A stretch of DNA of 64,000 nt from the NCBI GenBank assembly GCA_947179485.1, contig OX359247.1, forward strand, positions 573,501 through 637,500, read 5' to 3'. Shown here piece by piece: positions 10,664-22,878 of the stretch (position 1 is its first letter; the number at the start of each line of letters is the position of its first letter). A program made the position numbers and the translations under genes. Below the pieces are notes generated by a model, which searched no databases, was not told the DNA's origin, and saw only the letters and a program-made list of their open reading frames with translations. The stretch comes from Allacma fusca (taxonomy: Eukaryota; Arthropoda; Collembola; Symphypleona; Sminthuridae).

Positions 10664-12528
10664 ATGAAGTTCTACAGCAAGGGTGGTAGAAAGCGTCTAA
10701 CCAAAATTTGGAAAGATAACAACTTGGATCAAGAGACTATTTTTTCAGGCTGGGTAGGGGTCGGTCCAAGTAGAACCTTGATTATGGAAAAGGTTTCAGA
10801 CTACATGCACAATTTCTTCCAGTTCATCAACAAAAGGTGGGTATAATTACATTTTCTTCCTAAAGGGCTGCTATTAAATATATTAACTACTGAATAGAGT
10901 ATATCGTTACTGAAGAGTCAAAATGGTCTAAGTGCTGAACAAACGTATGCGCACGTAGACCATTTTCCGTCTTCAGCAACGATATATGTACAATTCAACG
11001 AGTTTCAGTTAGCAAATATCTTTGTTAAAGCTGACATGTTTCATTTTACTTGCGCATTATTTTGACAAACATCGTTGGTGTGCTTCTTTCAGCAGAATTT
11101 ATTTTGTTTTCCAGTGAGTATCTGAGAATGAACCTCCGATTAATGTTATTGCACCACACGATTGCCATGAGCGCATACCAAAATTCCTTTTGGAAATTGG
11201 ATGGAGAAGCGTCCAAAACTTGCAAAAAGCTGAGGGATCTCTCCTTCCAGTCAATATCAGGGGCTCATCAAGCTCACTACCATGAGACTGTTGAAAAGCG
11301 AGTGAAGGAGCGGGAGATAGAGGAAAGGAAACGAATTCGAGATTTAATTATCCAGGGCAAGCTGGAACCTCCTGAAGGCTTCAAAAACGTGTTATTGATG
11401 TAAGCTGTCTTTTAAAATAATTCTGGGAATGTATTTATTTTTGAATGAACTTGTCAGAACTGAGTGCTGGATAATTGTAACTAATAAAGATTTTTCAAGG
11501 TTGAATACTTTAGATCAGAAGGTGCAACAACTGGAACAGCTAGAAGCTACAAAACAGGACAGGAATACTTTCGGAGATTTGCCAAAAATCATAGATTGTA
11601 ATAACCAAACGTCTTTCAAAAACCGTAACTCAACCAAGGGTTGTCCGAAAGTGCAAGGAGCAAAAACATATTTGAGACCGAATGAACATTGGGACACCCT
11701 TCTTGACAAGTTGCCTTCATCAAAACCTCGGGATCTGGACAAAGAAATAGATGCCCGACTTAGTACTCTGCAAGAAATTGTTGAGACATGTGCGTCGGCC
11801 TCAGAGCTAACCCCAGAAGAACTAATCCCTTACTCCAGCTACCTTTTTTTATTTTGTGCGGATTTTGACTAATTTTGATTAGTACTAGATAGAACTGCTT
11901 CCGGTGTTTTTTCTTTATGGTTCCTCCAAAATGTAAATATTGTGATAGTAAAACAAATACGATGTATGTTTGGAATTTTTCGTAGCAGTAGACAATTTAA
12001 AGAATATTCCACCAGCACCATCAGTACAAATACAAATGCAGCTGTCAGTAGAGAGCAATCGAGATGGTGAAGATACGTGGGAAAGTCCGAGTTTTCCAGA
12101 AACCTCTTCGTCCTGGCACTTGGATGAAGATCATTCCAGATGCTATATCTTGGATATACAAGATGACGAAATTTTTGCTGAGGCTGAGATGAACGATTAT
12201 TATGGCACCTCTGGAGAAATTGAGTACACTTTGGATTTTGTCCAAGTACCCTTGCTAGTGGAAGACGCATTTGATGAAAATGTATAATACATACAACATA
12301 TGTTTATATATTGTGTTTGACCAAACGAGCTACCTATGAAATATTCTTGTTTGCATGTTTTAATAAAGATAATGTTTTCTTCTTCTGAATCTTTTGCAGA
12401 ATACGACTACTTCTATGTTCGACAAAGCTGGAGAAGCAGTTTGGGCATACCATCGTCAAGTACTCACAGCAAAAGACAAAATGAAGAAACTTAGTCGTTT
12501 AATAAATCCTTATTATTTTTACTATTAA
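10664..12528 (+). CDS. Unrecognised multi-exon protein with a charged helical segment
   Basis: I assemble exons 10664-10836, 11115-11399, 11500 to about 11789 or 11855, about 11986-12281 and 12400-12528 (TAA). The first three junctions keep phase (2, 2) with good donors (GTGGGT, GTAAGC); the third donor is uncertain, because only weak GTs in the needed phase 1 are present at 11790 and 11856. The ATG at 10664 follows an in-frame stop-rich region. Residues around 11270-11350 form a Lys/Glu/Arg-rich helix typical of coiled coil; the last two exons are acidic and aromatic-rich. I do not recognise a family, and see no signal peptide or membrane segment. The first intron hosts the hairpin repeat at 10901-10985. 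Confidence 0.55.
10901..10985. repeat. 85-bp hairpin, short relative of the 63-kb palindromic array
   Basis: ATATCGTTACTGAAGAG...AAAATGGTCTAAGTGC on the left is the near inverse of GCACGTAGACCATTTT...CTTCAGCAACGATAT on the right, with an approximately 16-base loop. The ends and the AAAATGGTCTA core match the ends and units of the array at 63176-63542, so both belong to one family of palindromic miniature elements. Confidence 0.75.
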
Positions 12529-15102
12529 CAATTCCAACTACCCAGAACACTGTTATGTGTCTTGTTTCTGTCTTTTCATTAAATTTGACGCATACATTTA
12601 AATGCCGTTTCAATAATTTAAGCTAAAACTTACATTTCGCGCTGTTAACATTTTTGCTAAGGTAGTGTAGGACTTGAAACTACTAATACTGATCTAAATT
12701 ACTATTTAAAGCTTCTGTTAAATTTGTTTGCTACTAACTTGTTCTTGTACCTCATAATTGCGTCTTAATACGTCACACACTAAAAACACATATCATTGAC
12801 GTTACAATATGCAACTATATTTACATTACATTACAATAGTCATAAATATTAACGAGCCATTTGTTTTACAAATAATTTGGGCATTACTTATTTATTTTAG
12901 TTTATTAGTATTTATTATAATACAGTAAAAGTGGATACTATTTCAGTCGAAGTCGGACTTGTAAAATAATCTCAGATCGTGTGCTCGTACAACATGCATT
13001 AACGCTGGTAATTAAATGTTCATTTAACTCAAATTATATGTAATTACCTACAAGTTGCATTACTTGGTAGTCAGATTTAACTCATTCTTTTTATAACAGC
13101 TAGAATAGATTATTACACAGTGCACTTTCGCTTTGATAGACATCTTTGCATTTTCCCTACACAGGGGCAAGAACATTTGGGACCAGTCCCGCTTACCTAA
13201 TGCTAAATTTTGTCTTTATAAGAACAGGCCACGACAGGAGTGCATATAGAATTCGAAACTATTACGGTTGCTCAGATAGAAGAAAGTTTTTTTCTGTAAT
13301 GATTCAATCGAAATGTGCATTTTCTATTCAAGCATACATATTTTATTTCAGTATGCATAACACATGCTTATTGTTAGTAATAATTACCGTATGCACTTAC
13401 GACACGATTCCATGCCACAGAGCAACTCAATGGGAATGATTGACGGAAATAATCCTCACTACCTCAATTATATGACTGTATAAAATGTATAGGATTGATG
13501 CTTCAAGCTGCAACACGTCTTACAAAATAGTAGCCATTCTATAAAATGAGACATACTACAGGGTCTTAAATTAATACTCCCAGTACTCCCATACTCATTG
13601 AAAGAATGCATATTATACATGAAGCATCGTTTTGTGATGGTTTTACAATTTATGGCTCATGCATTTACGTTATAGTAGTATTACGGAGAGGGAATAACCT
13701 TAAGAGTTCAGGTGTGTAAATAATGGACGGACATTAAAGTTTTCTATTTTTTCTCGAATTATTTCGACTATCTTGAAATTATCCCATGTGATATTACCAG
13801 ACATAAAGGTAGAGTCAATTGAGTCCAAAAAAAACACGAGCACAGCAAGTGACCAAAGTTGTACAATAATATTAAGGCTATATGATTACTATATCGAAGA
13901 CATGCAATCCTCCAGGTAATTATCTATACAAGGGCCTTAATATAGCATGACCTTAGATTTTTATGCAAATTGTGTGCCACATACAAAAAATCACTTGCTA
14001 CAGAAAAGATTTGCCGTACATTCCTTTTTAGATATAGAATCTTTTCAGTGCTTCAACATTCCAGCCCACAATCTCCCTACATATGAAACGAAGTCACAGA
14101 ACAAGTCGTCCAGCTCAAAAAAACAAAACCTTCAGAATGAACTTCTCCATATAGATTACCGATAAGTAATATTTAATTTTTATTCATCATGAACGCAAAG
14201 CTCTGATCGAGCAAACGTCTAGTTTCTGTGCAAACAATCTAATTATACCCCATGAACCTTTTATTTTGTAATCTCAAGATACCTGCAGATCTCTTAATTT
14301 CAATTGTCCATACAATCGTCCTATCAAACCAGTGCAGGAAAGGTGGGTTCTTCTTTTATAAAGAATTTTACGGTGATTTTCCTACAATCAGTGCTAACAA
14401 CATATACCTATAGTTTCAGTCTGGGCTTTTGTACACAATTACATGCTACGCGTCATACTATTTTCTTTGCACTTTTTTTTTACAGCAATCATCCTAAAAT
14501 CTTCAGTTTGCTTGCACACCAGCCCACGCTCATGTGGCTCTCTTGTTATGTATATGTACTTCCTCAACAGTTTTTCTTTTTTCACCCATCCGCAACTTCT
14601 TTCAATGATTTAGTTCTATCAAGAAATTATAATTGAAGAGTTTAACATATATGTGAAAGCCAGGTGAACAATAGAGTCAAATAACTTTGTTAATTCTTTT
14701 CATATCGTGCAATTGAGGGAAATTGGGTCTCTTCTTATAAGCTCCAACAGTTTCGTAATCTCATCCATTGATGTACGTATACAGTATGTACTGACAGTTG
14801 CATCCGAAAGAAAATTGTTGAACAAATTGTTAAAAATACGATGGTGACGTTTCCCACAATTCTTACTAAATTGGAAGGCTTTAATACTGCAGTTTACGAC
14901 TTTAATGCAGCGTGAAGTGGTGAAGTGCCTATTACTTGGACGTGAGTCTCGAGCGTGGAGTGAGCACTATGACGGCTGATTCCTCATTTCAAATTTAAAA
15001 AGTTAAAAGCAAAGGTTCTCTCTCTACTATCTCACTACCAGTTTAGCTCACCATCCCAGGAATCAAGTACAAGAGGAAACGTCTGACTGCCAAACGGAAG
15101 AT
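12529..15102. other. 2.6-kb intergenic stretch, no gene seen
   Basis: AT-rich and stop-rich in all frames. The longest open stretches (for example near 13146 and 14304) are phenylalanine/tyrosine-rich low-complexity translations without splice partners, and I treat them as chance. Confidence 0.45.
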
Positions 15103-16526
15103 ATGTATTTGGTATTTTTCCCTTTAGTGGTTCTAGCCTTCCATCTGCTGAGCCCTACGGTAAGGATTTCAGACCTGGATGGGTTCTAGTTGTAATGAAC
15201 AAAGTAAAATCGTTAGTGAACAATCTTTATTTGTGGAGGAAATATTCGTTAAAAAATTTAAAGCCATTATTGAATTTGTAGGATTCCCGTATAGATAGTA
15301 ATCATGTGTCATATTTGAAACCATCGTATGGACCAGTCCCAAAATATAATTCTGGAAAGGAAGTGGAAACAAAAAGTTTGGATGAACTATACGCAGATGC
15401 CCTGCGTGAAGGCGGGAGAGTTATTCTTTACGCCGGGGGTGATACACCCGGGCAACAGGATTATTTCAAGATGCTGTTTGAAAATCGGTTTCCAGGAGTC
15501 AAGTTGGATGTCATTGTGGACTACAGCAAATTTCACAATGGTCGGATCGAAAATCAATTGGCGAATAAAAACCTTATTCCGGACATAATTCAACTACAAA
15601 CTATTCAAGACTTCCCCCGTTGGAAGAAACGAGGACTACTTTTAAAGTACAAACCGAGGGGTTGGAAAAGTATTTACGAGGGATTTAAAGACCCGGATGG
15701 CTTCTACACTGGCATCTACGTCATTGTGTTCACTAACTGTGCGAATCGACATTTACTTCGGAGCATGGATCAGGTCCCGCGGGATGCATACAATTACTTG
15801 AACCCTGACCTCCGAAATAAAATTACCATCACGTACCCGAATGATGACGATGCTGTCCTGTTCTATTTTAAATTAATCGTTGATAGATATGGGTGGAGAT
15901 ATATTGAGCAGCTTCTGCAGCAGAATCCAATATGGGTTCGTGGGACACAGGTACATTTGACTTATATTTTTTTTTAAAATCAGAACGCTGGTTGACATGT
16001 TTGGATTTGTTTTGAAAAACAGTCATGGAAAATTATATTCGTTTGCATTAAATTCATGCTAAATGGTTACAATTTGTAGGAACCCATGGATGCGATTGGT
16101 GCAAATAGAACAGTTGTGTCTCCTGCTGTGGCTTGTCCTCTCGTCAACTCCCTCGACCAGCCACATTATTTAGCTCTCCCACGATACGACCCATTCGTGA
16201 CCTGGCCACAAACAGCAGCCATTTTCAGAAATGCCCGGCGCCCTGCAGCTGCAAAACTTTACCTGAACTGGATTACAGATGCGTTTACTCAACAGTATTA
16301 CTGGCCGTACTGGTCCGTGAGAAGGGACGTCCCTCCTCCAGCAGGTTACGGAACCGTCTTTGACTATCCCTCTCAGACGGACCCTCTGGCTTTTGGGAGA
16401 TGGATGTCCGATAGAGAGCAAGTAGAATTGTTTCGGTCACAAATTACCCTATATATTGGAGAGGTCCAGGGGAAGCCTAGTCCCGGGATACTTGGAATAT
16501 ATCCAGAGAAGGCTCTTGCACATTAA
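15103..16526 (+). CDS. Secreted bacterial/fungal-type extracellular solute-binding protein
   Basis: Three exons, 15103-15159, 15282-15950 and 16080-16526, all joined in phase 0, encode 390 residues, the normal size of a family-1 substrate-binding protein. Exon 1 is a clean signal peptide (Met-Tyr-Leu-Val then a Leu/Val/Phe core). The mature part has the periplasmic-binding-protein type II pattern: Leu-Tyr-Ala-Asp-Ala-Leu-x-Glu-Gly-Gly, then Val-Ile-Leu-Tyr-Ala-Gly-Gly-Asp, an Asp-Tyr-Ser block and Pro-Asp-Ile-Ile-Gln-Leu-Gln. In bacteria this fold captures iron or small solutes for ABC importers; secreted homologues occur in fungi. No transporter partner is nearby, and animals lack this import system, so the role is unknown. 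The gene has spliceosomal introns and a poly(A) signal, so it is a host gene, probably of horizontal origin. Ligand residues cannot be assigned by eye. Confidence 0.75.
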
Positions 16527-16540
16527 AACTCATTACATAG

Positions 16541-16546
16541 AATAAA
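16541..16546 (+). terminator. Polyadenylation signal AATAAA
   Basis: AATAAA 15 bases after the stop codon of the solute-binding-protein gene; also kept in the duplicated copy at 26067-26072. Confidence 0.55.
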
Positions 16547-16759
16547 ACTATTGTACCGCTATTGCCAGGGGAAAATCAAGAACCACAAACCAGTACTTCG
16601 AATCGAACTTACCACTAACTCCCCTAGAGATAGATGCACCAGTAGAAGGTTCCGAAGAACATTCCTAGAAATACCATATAATGTTTGCCTATTAGTATTG
16701 CAATATATTTTGCTAAAATCGTTACTTCATATATACTTCCCAACCATTGAGATGGGTTA

Positions 16760-17865
16760 ATGATAGATAATGCTTGTCAATCTCTCACCACGTTGTACTT
16801 TATTGCTTTACTCAATAAACTGTTCAATTTCTGCTTGTTGATTCATGAAATCCCTGTTCTTGCCTTCAAAGTTAATTTGGGTACATAGAGTAAATGATAT
16901 GATTCCTCTTTATCATTAAAAAATTTACTATTTCGTGAGCTTTTATCAAAAATTAAGCCCCAAGTTTGAAGTAAAGTACATATAAAACCATAGAACTTGA
17001 AGTAAAATGTTTATGAATGTGTAATTCTAAGCTGTAATAATTCAAAGTATTAACCGTTTTTATACTGACTGTTGTACATTTTTAGCCGGCTCCGAAAACA
17101 TTTATCATGAAGCGTATACATCAATTATACCTGCTGCCCCCAAAACTCCTACAAGTATATATAAAGTACAATTTTAGTCATGATGATTGCCTTGCCTACG
17201 TTTATGTTAAACGTGCCAAAAGATTCCTGTCGTAAATGGCAAAATTTTGCTTAAAAACGGTCATAATTGATAACAGATTGCCCATGGGCCTCGAAGGTGT
17301 GTATGATAAATTTTAACCTGAACTGCAGCATTAAACATTTAATATTCGCTGCATTGCAGGAGTAGTTAGAACGTAATTATACGTAAGATCGTACTGTAGT
17401 AGCTGCCCATATTTGGTTTACAAGGAGTGAAATGATTTGGGAAAAATTATGGTCTTGTGTAAGGTTGTGTATCTATGCTAAAAATATTGTGGCCTCTAAC
17501 AATCATTGATTTGTATCCTAACGCGCTAACCCTGAATACGTTAAATTTTTTGCAACTATAAAACCTGTTCGGCGAGCGTAACCTGGACAGAAAAGCAAAG
17601 GTCGTCAACTCTTCATATCGTATTTAACCTATATGCACGTATGTGCATACTTCAATTGACTGATTTTTGTAGCTACCAATCCCAGCAGATTTGCTGTTGA
17701 TAGATCCTTTACATGTAATCTTGTCTCTTTCTGTAGTGCTATTCCGAGTGTGTTACAATTTTAAAAGTAAAAACGTCGAATTTTTATTCGACAAACTACA
17801 GTCAACACTGCCAAACTGATTCATAATTGATACAGCAGCAAGCAAAGAACTTTTATCGTGCTTCA
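16760..17865. other. Intergenic region upstream of CYP copy 1
   Basis: About 1.1 kb between the solute-binding gene and the CYP, no coding frame. It presumably contains the CYP promoter. It is duplicated with the genes and well conserved between copies, with small indels; copy 2 lacks the CAGCAG-containing stretch just before the start codon. Confidence 0.5.
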
Positions 17866-20252
17866 ATGATGTGGATCGCAATAATTTTTTGTGCAGTTCT
17901 TGTAATATTTGTATTTCGTTTCCTCCCTTTTTTCACTGTGGCTGAAACATTGCCCAAAAGACCTACAGGGTTTCCCCCCGGTATAAAATAAAACTTATGC
18001 AGATATGTTAAAAAATTAATAATATTGAGTATTTATTCTCTGTTTGTATGTCTGTATATGTTAATGTTGCTAATATTAGGACCTTTTCCGTGGCCTTTTT
18101 TGGGTAACTTACCATTAATAATCTATCATGGGTCCTTGCATAAGACGTTTCAATCCCTGATTCCTAAGTATGGGCCAATTTTTAGTGTGTTTATCGGTCC
18201 TACTCCGTAAGTCCTTCTAAATACACAATGTTTTTGTGTGTAACCTTCCATTGAAATTTGTGAACGCATGTAATTTTTAATGTCGTAAAGGTACATTCAT
18301 TGGGGTTGGGTTTGGGGTGTATTTTCTAAATCATTTTCATGTTTCACAGGGCAGTAGTTTTAAACAGCATTGACACTTACAAGGACGCTGGGAAACTAGA
18401 CGCATTTCAGGGGAAGGCAGACATTCCACCATTTACCCTGTGGGATGATGCTGGCGACGGCAACGGTAAAATTAAAATTGCATTGAATGCAGACTTAAAT
18501 AAGTCCGCCTTTGATATATACATACATATATACCAACAGGCAACAACCATGTGTTCTTCATATTTCAAATATTATAGTCGGTGGCCTAGCTTTGAGTGAA
18601 GGAGGAGTTCACGCCGAGCAACGAAAATTTGTGGTGAAAACTCTGCGTCAGCTAACGCTATCGACATCGACTGTTTCAATCGAGAATTTCTTTATTGAGG
18701 AAATAACATCGCTGATAGAACATCTAAGGTTTACATACTTTTTACATACGTTTTACAATTTATTTCCTGCCTCCTAGCGCTAAACTATCAAGCTCCTTCG
18801 TATTGATAATCCCGACGTTAGTTTGGCGCATTATCGGGTTCAAACGCTGGCTGTAATTATTTATTCTTACAATTAGAACCGTGGTTGGACAACCCTTGGA
18901 CATTCGACCTCATTTAGCGGAAGTCGCTGAAAATTTATTAAGGAAATACCTCGTTGGAATTCCTAATGAGGATACGGACTCTGTTCAGAAGTACAAGAAG
19001 GTTGTATTGGCGTGAGTTTTCCCTGCAAGGGTCTAAGTGTATGCCTACATTTATAGTAGCAATTATTTATTTTATTTCATTTCATTTTGTTTGTCTTTTA
19101 CAGGCCAGGTAACGCCATGATAACCCGCCCAATTTCCTCATTTTTTGTTTCCTTTTTCCCCAAACTTTCTCAGTTATTTCCAAGGTTATCGGGGTACAAC
19201 TTGGTGAGGTCAGAGAACGAAGCCTCTAATCAAATGCTACGACAGATAATCGAAAATCATCGTTCGGTAGGAATACCAATAAACGAAGACTGCAAACGTT
19301 TGTTCGTTCATAGTTATCTGGACCAAATTGAGAGAACCACCGATGATCGCTCAACATTTTATGGTCAAATGGGACGTAAGTTCTACAGTACATTCCAAGC
19401 ACAAATATTTAGTTATAAACACACACAGTCAAAGCACAGTTAATTAAATTTAAGACTTGTGCAGTGTATAGTAAACTGAGTAGCAAAATATCCCATTTTT
19501 TTCTTCAGTCAGGAATTTGGCAATGGTTATCAAAGATTTGTCAGCCGGAGGGAGCGAATCAGTTTCTGAACAAACGACTTGGTTTGTCTTGTACCTGCTT
19601 TTGCATCCTAATGTGAGAATGAAAATCGTTGAAGAAATAGAAACCATCGTAGGATTTTCTCGTGTCCCAACGAAAGACGATTTCAACAGGTAAGCTGCTT
19701 CTCAAGTGTACTTCAGCTAGTTAATTCTTTCTGTGCAAATATACATACCTGTTTGGAAACATTTTAAGGCACAGATGGCTGTGTGAACACTAAACAAAAT
19801 TATTTTCCTTCAGCATGCACTACACTCAAGCAACATTGCAGGAAGTTGTTCGGATAACGTCTCTTGTAGTTTTCGGTCTGTTCAATAAAACTCTTGCCAC
19901 AACCAATTTCCACGGCTTTGTGATTCCAAAAGGAACTATGGTGATTAAAAATTCTCATGCTTGCCATCACGACAAGAGTTATTGGGGGGATCCAGAAAAT
20001 TTCCGCCCGGAGAGATTTTTGGATGACCAGGGAAAATTGCGACGGGATGAGAACATTTTTGCATTTGGATCTGGAAGAAGAGTATGTGTAGGAGAAACGC
20101 AGGGGAGATTTGCAATGCTGTACTTTATAACGCTATTTCTGCAAAATTTCCAGCTGTCCGTTGACAGCTCTAAGCCAGCGCCTACATTGGAGTGTGTTGA
20201 AACAATAGGGCTTACTGCAAAACCGTTTCGACTTGTTTTGCACCACCGTTAA
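17866..20252 (+). CDS. Cytochrome P450, clan 2-like (copy 1)
   Basis: Eight exons, 17866-17980, 18080-18206, 18350-18465, 18578-18728, 18877-19011, 19104-19375, 19509-19689 and 19814-20252, join in phase to 511 residues, the usual length. Visible landmarks: an N-terminal membrane anchor; Pro-Pro-Gly-Pro hinge then Leu-Gly-Asn; K-helix Glu-Val-Val-Arg; Asn-Phe-Arg-Pro-Glu-Arg-Phe; and the haem loop Phe-Ala-Phe-Gly-Ser-Gly-Arg-Arg-Val-Cys-Val-Gly. It is expected to be an ER-bound haem monooxygenase acting on lipophilic substrates. Two departures: the C-helix Trp of WxxxR is His, and the I-helix reads Gly-Gly-Ser-Glu-Ser instead of Ala/Gly-Gly-x-Asp/Glu-Thr. Tandem duplication suggests a xenobiotic or lineage-specific role (inference). 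Confidence 0.92.
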
Positions 20253-20283
20253 CATGTTATGTGGTTATAGAAATACTAGACAA

Positions 20284-20770
20284 TCATGTCACCCAGATGG
20301 CGCTGCTGTTTGTCAGAAAGACTCAGGAAAAGCCTCATATGACTTAATAATGATAGTATAAAACATTCTGAAAATTCTTTAAACACAAATTTCTTCCTGG
20401 AACTATTAAAATAGGCAAGAGAATCAGAGTTGGAGTGAATGGAGTTATGAAGTAACGTTTATTAAGTAATAAAATGGAAAAGTGATCAGTTAGCTGTCAC
20501 AAGTACACTGATTTTTTCTTTAGAATGGCTGATATCGCCTTAAAAAGCTCTGTTTTGAAAATGAACTTGAATATTTATGTTGTAAATACTCCCAGTATTT
20601 GTAAATCTCCGGCAATGCTTGCACGCAAAATGTCGTGAACTACATTAATATAAAAATCAGGAGAATGAGTTTCGGATCCTTCTTCGATACTTACATGGCT
20701 AGGGAAGAAGTTGAAAAAATGTTTTAAAGGTCTATAGTGTACGGAAAAACAAAATAGAAAATAAATTTCT
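20284..20770 (+). repeat. Dispersed repeat, copy A
   Basis: Similar, with substitutions and small indels, to 38525-39030 in the same orientation and to 30930-31310 in reverse. Shared landmarks include GATAGTATAAAACATTC, AAAATGAACTTGAATATTTA and the CATGGCTAGGGAAGAAG block at its right end. In this copy it directly abuts the CYP pseudogene at 20776. No coding frame is seen. Confidence 0.7.
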
Positions 20771-20775
20771 GAAAA

Positions 20776-22355
20776 TAGCCATGAGTGAAGGACAAGTACA
20801 CGTGAAACAACGAAAACCTGAGGTTCTCTCTGGAAAACTCTGCGTCAACTAACCACATCGAATGTTTCAATTGAGAAGTTTTATGTTGAACAAATAACAT
20901 CCTTTATAGATCATTTAAGATGAATTAACTGTACATACTATTGTACAACTTATTCCCCATTCTTCATTCCCTCCTTGAAGTGCTAAAATTTCACCTTCTG
21001 TAATTAATATACACACATAAGTTCAAGTCATGCACAGCTTTCCAACCCTGACTATTGCTTATGCTTACAACCTGAGTTGGACAAACTTATGACATTCGAA
21101 ACCGCTTACAATTAGGGGAGGTTTCTAAAAGTGTAATTTACTATTGCGGAAAAACTTCTATGGAATTCCTAACGAGGATACCAAGGCAGTTCAAGATTAT
21201 CAAGAAGATCATTTTGACGTTAGATTATTCGTAGTATGTGTGAGGGACTCACGAGGGTTATTAAACAATCTGATCTGAAATAAGTTCAGCCTCGGCATAC
21301 ATGACTAACCACTTTAAACATTTAAATAGTTCTAGCCTCAGTAGGTACATACGATAATCTACTCAAATGATTCCATCCCATGTCGGCATATGGAGTTAAC
21401 TACTCAGAAATTAATTAATTCAATTCAATTCAATAGGGACCACAAAATAAATTTAATTAAAGGGATTAATTAAAAATGGGTACCCTGTATTTAATTAAAA
21501 GGGGTTTAAGGATTTAATTAAAAGCATCCAGGTACTTTAGACCGGACACAAATATTTTATTTAACTTAGGGTAGGAATTCAGGATGTCCAAAATGGGTAT
21601 AGGGTAAGGATGATGTTTGGTTTCGACCCAGTGACACATGAAATTGATGTTCGCAAAAGGGGTACCAAAAAACAAAAATTACCACAAAACCAGGAATTAA
21701 TCCGGACATAAATAAGTAAAATTATGGAAATAATTCAAAAATAATATTAATATTTTCAAAAAAATACATAGGACAAAAAAAACAACAGAAACCATATATG
21801 TATTATACAGGAAACCGGTCTGGACAATTTTTAGAAATTGTCACCGGAAAAAGACTTGACCAGGAATTTGGACATAAGGCAGGACTTTTTAAAATTAGCC
21901 GATAAAAATCGGAAAACAGAGCCTGGGATTTCCCCGGATATTTCGCCACGAGCAACTCATGGAAGGAGACTCATTACAAGTCTGACCAAATTGCTGGGAA
22001 GGCCGCCCTATTTATACTCTGAAAGGGTCCGGGAACTTGCAGGTAGGTACATATGGATAAGGCATTTACATTTATTTATTTCAGGATAAGGATAATAAGG
22101 GAAAATGAAGGGATGAATAAAATTGACTGTCATGAGGCAAAATGTAAACAAGTTTTGTTTACATTTCGCCTCATGACCAATATTTTAATTTCGCAGGTCA
22201 CGGGCGTCATCAGTATCAGCAGCATCATCATCCCTCTGCCTTATCATCCCCCATCCACCCGGGTCACTTTTTATTAGTGTGTAGTGCCCGAGTGTGGGTT
22301 GAGGTGAGTGTGAATGCACACTCAGTCTGTTTTGATATAGTAATACTTACGTATT
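20776..22355 (+). pseudogene. CYP pseudogene fragment A, interrupted by a solo LTR
   Basis: 20776-20925 is recognisably exon 4 of the neighbouring CYP (Ser-Glu-Gly...Gln-Arg-Lys, then Leu-Arg-Gln-Leu-Thr), and 21060-21238 matches the intron and exon 5 region (TTGGACAAAC, GGAATTCCTAACGAGGATAC). Frameshifts and substitutions abolish coding. The sequence resumes at 22325 after the LTR insertion. It also contains, as a single TGCGG at 21145-21149, the unoccupied version of the site used by the gypsy element at 42138. Confidence 0.8.
21239..22324 (-). mobile_element. Old solo LTR of the gypsy family, reverse orientation
   Basis: Read on the minus strand it follows the 1.2-kb LTR of the element at 42138-52094 from end to end, but heavily diverged: it starts near CTCACCTCAA..., keeps the GTCATGAGGC hairpin, the ATGATGATG run and the terminal GTGAGTCCCTCACA. 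Flanks are GTATG at 21234-21238 and GTCTG at 22325-22329, a mutated 5-bp duplication; the paralogous unoccupied site at 52183-52187 reads GTACG. No internal region remains, so it is a recombined solo LTR. Confidence 0.85.
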
Positions 22356-22359
22356 TGTT

Positions 22360-22593
22360 TAGAAATGCGCTAATCATTTGTAAATGAGGAGGTCAATTGA
22401 ATTACCACCCTTTAAGAAAATTTCTAATTGGCCAACACAAACGGCAGTAATCGTGATTTAACCATGCTAACCTAAGCCGGGTGTTCTGTTATCCGAATGG
22501 GCCCGAAAAATTTATTTAAGCTCCTGGTATGGTGTTGAATACATTTGCGTTGTCGATTTTGACTTAAACAGTATTTCGGAAATAGCCTAAAAC
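22360..22593. other. Short intergenic stretch, no gene seen
   Basis: AT-rich sequence between the solo LTR and a short open frame starting at 22594; no motif seen. Confidence 0.4.
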
Positions 22594-22878
22594 ATGTCGT
22601 CACAGCACGCAAAGAATTTCGTTGCAGATGGAGTTAGTAATGAGCATGGTAAGATGGCTGACATTCCCAACTCAGATGTTCAGAAAACGACAGAGTTAGG
22701 AGAGGGAACCAATGATGAAGCAGTACCAGCGGACAAGGAAGAAGGTGCAGCTATAAATAAATTGTGCAATGCCTCTGGCAATGTAATTACCAGGAATGTT
22801 GGAGGAGTTGCAGAAAAGGAACGTTCTGGGACCAGGTGTTCAAGCCCTCAGGGTGTCAAGATTACCTTGGAATTATAG
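22594..22878 (+). pseudogene. Short acidic open frame disrupted by a hAT-type insertion
   Basis: An ATG in good context (AAAACATG) opens 94 codons rich in Glu, Asp, Asn and Val with no membrane segment. The last codons lie inside the element starting at 22874, so the original 3' end is displaced to 24712 onward, where the frame would close within about ten codons. It could be the remnant of a small gene, a first exon, or chance. No family recognised. Confidence 0.3.

Larger units (their letters stand above)
15870..20252 (+). repeat. Segmental duplication, copy 1 (partner 25405-29730)
   Basis: From the end of exon 2 of the solute-binding gene to the CYP stop, this stretch is repeated in the same orientation about 9.52 kb downstream. 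Offsets are 9,526 at the last exon of the solute-binding gene and 9,519 at the CYP start codon, so few indels separate the copies. Introns and the 1.3 kb intergenic region align almost as well as the exons, indicating a DNA-level and fairly recent event. Confidence 0.9.

Noticed and set aside
13146-14636. Several 70-110-codon open frames in the gap before the solute-binding gene
   Set aside because: Low-complexity Phe/Tyr/Ser-rich translations of AT-rich DNA without splice signals in register.
18025-18210. Start of the CYP at an ATG inside intron 1
   Set aside because: The frame upstream of 18080 is intronic: copy 2 differs there by indels, and the exon 1 anchor at 17866 joins in phase to give the full 511 residues.
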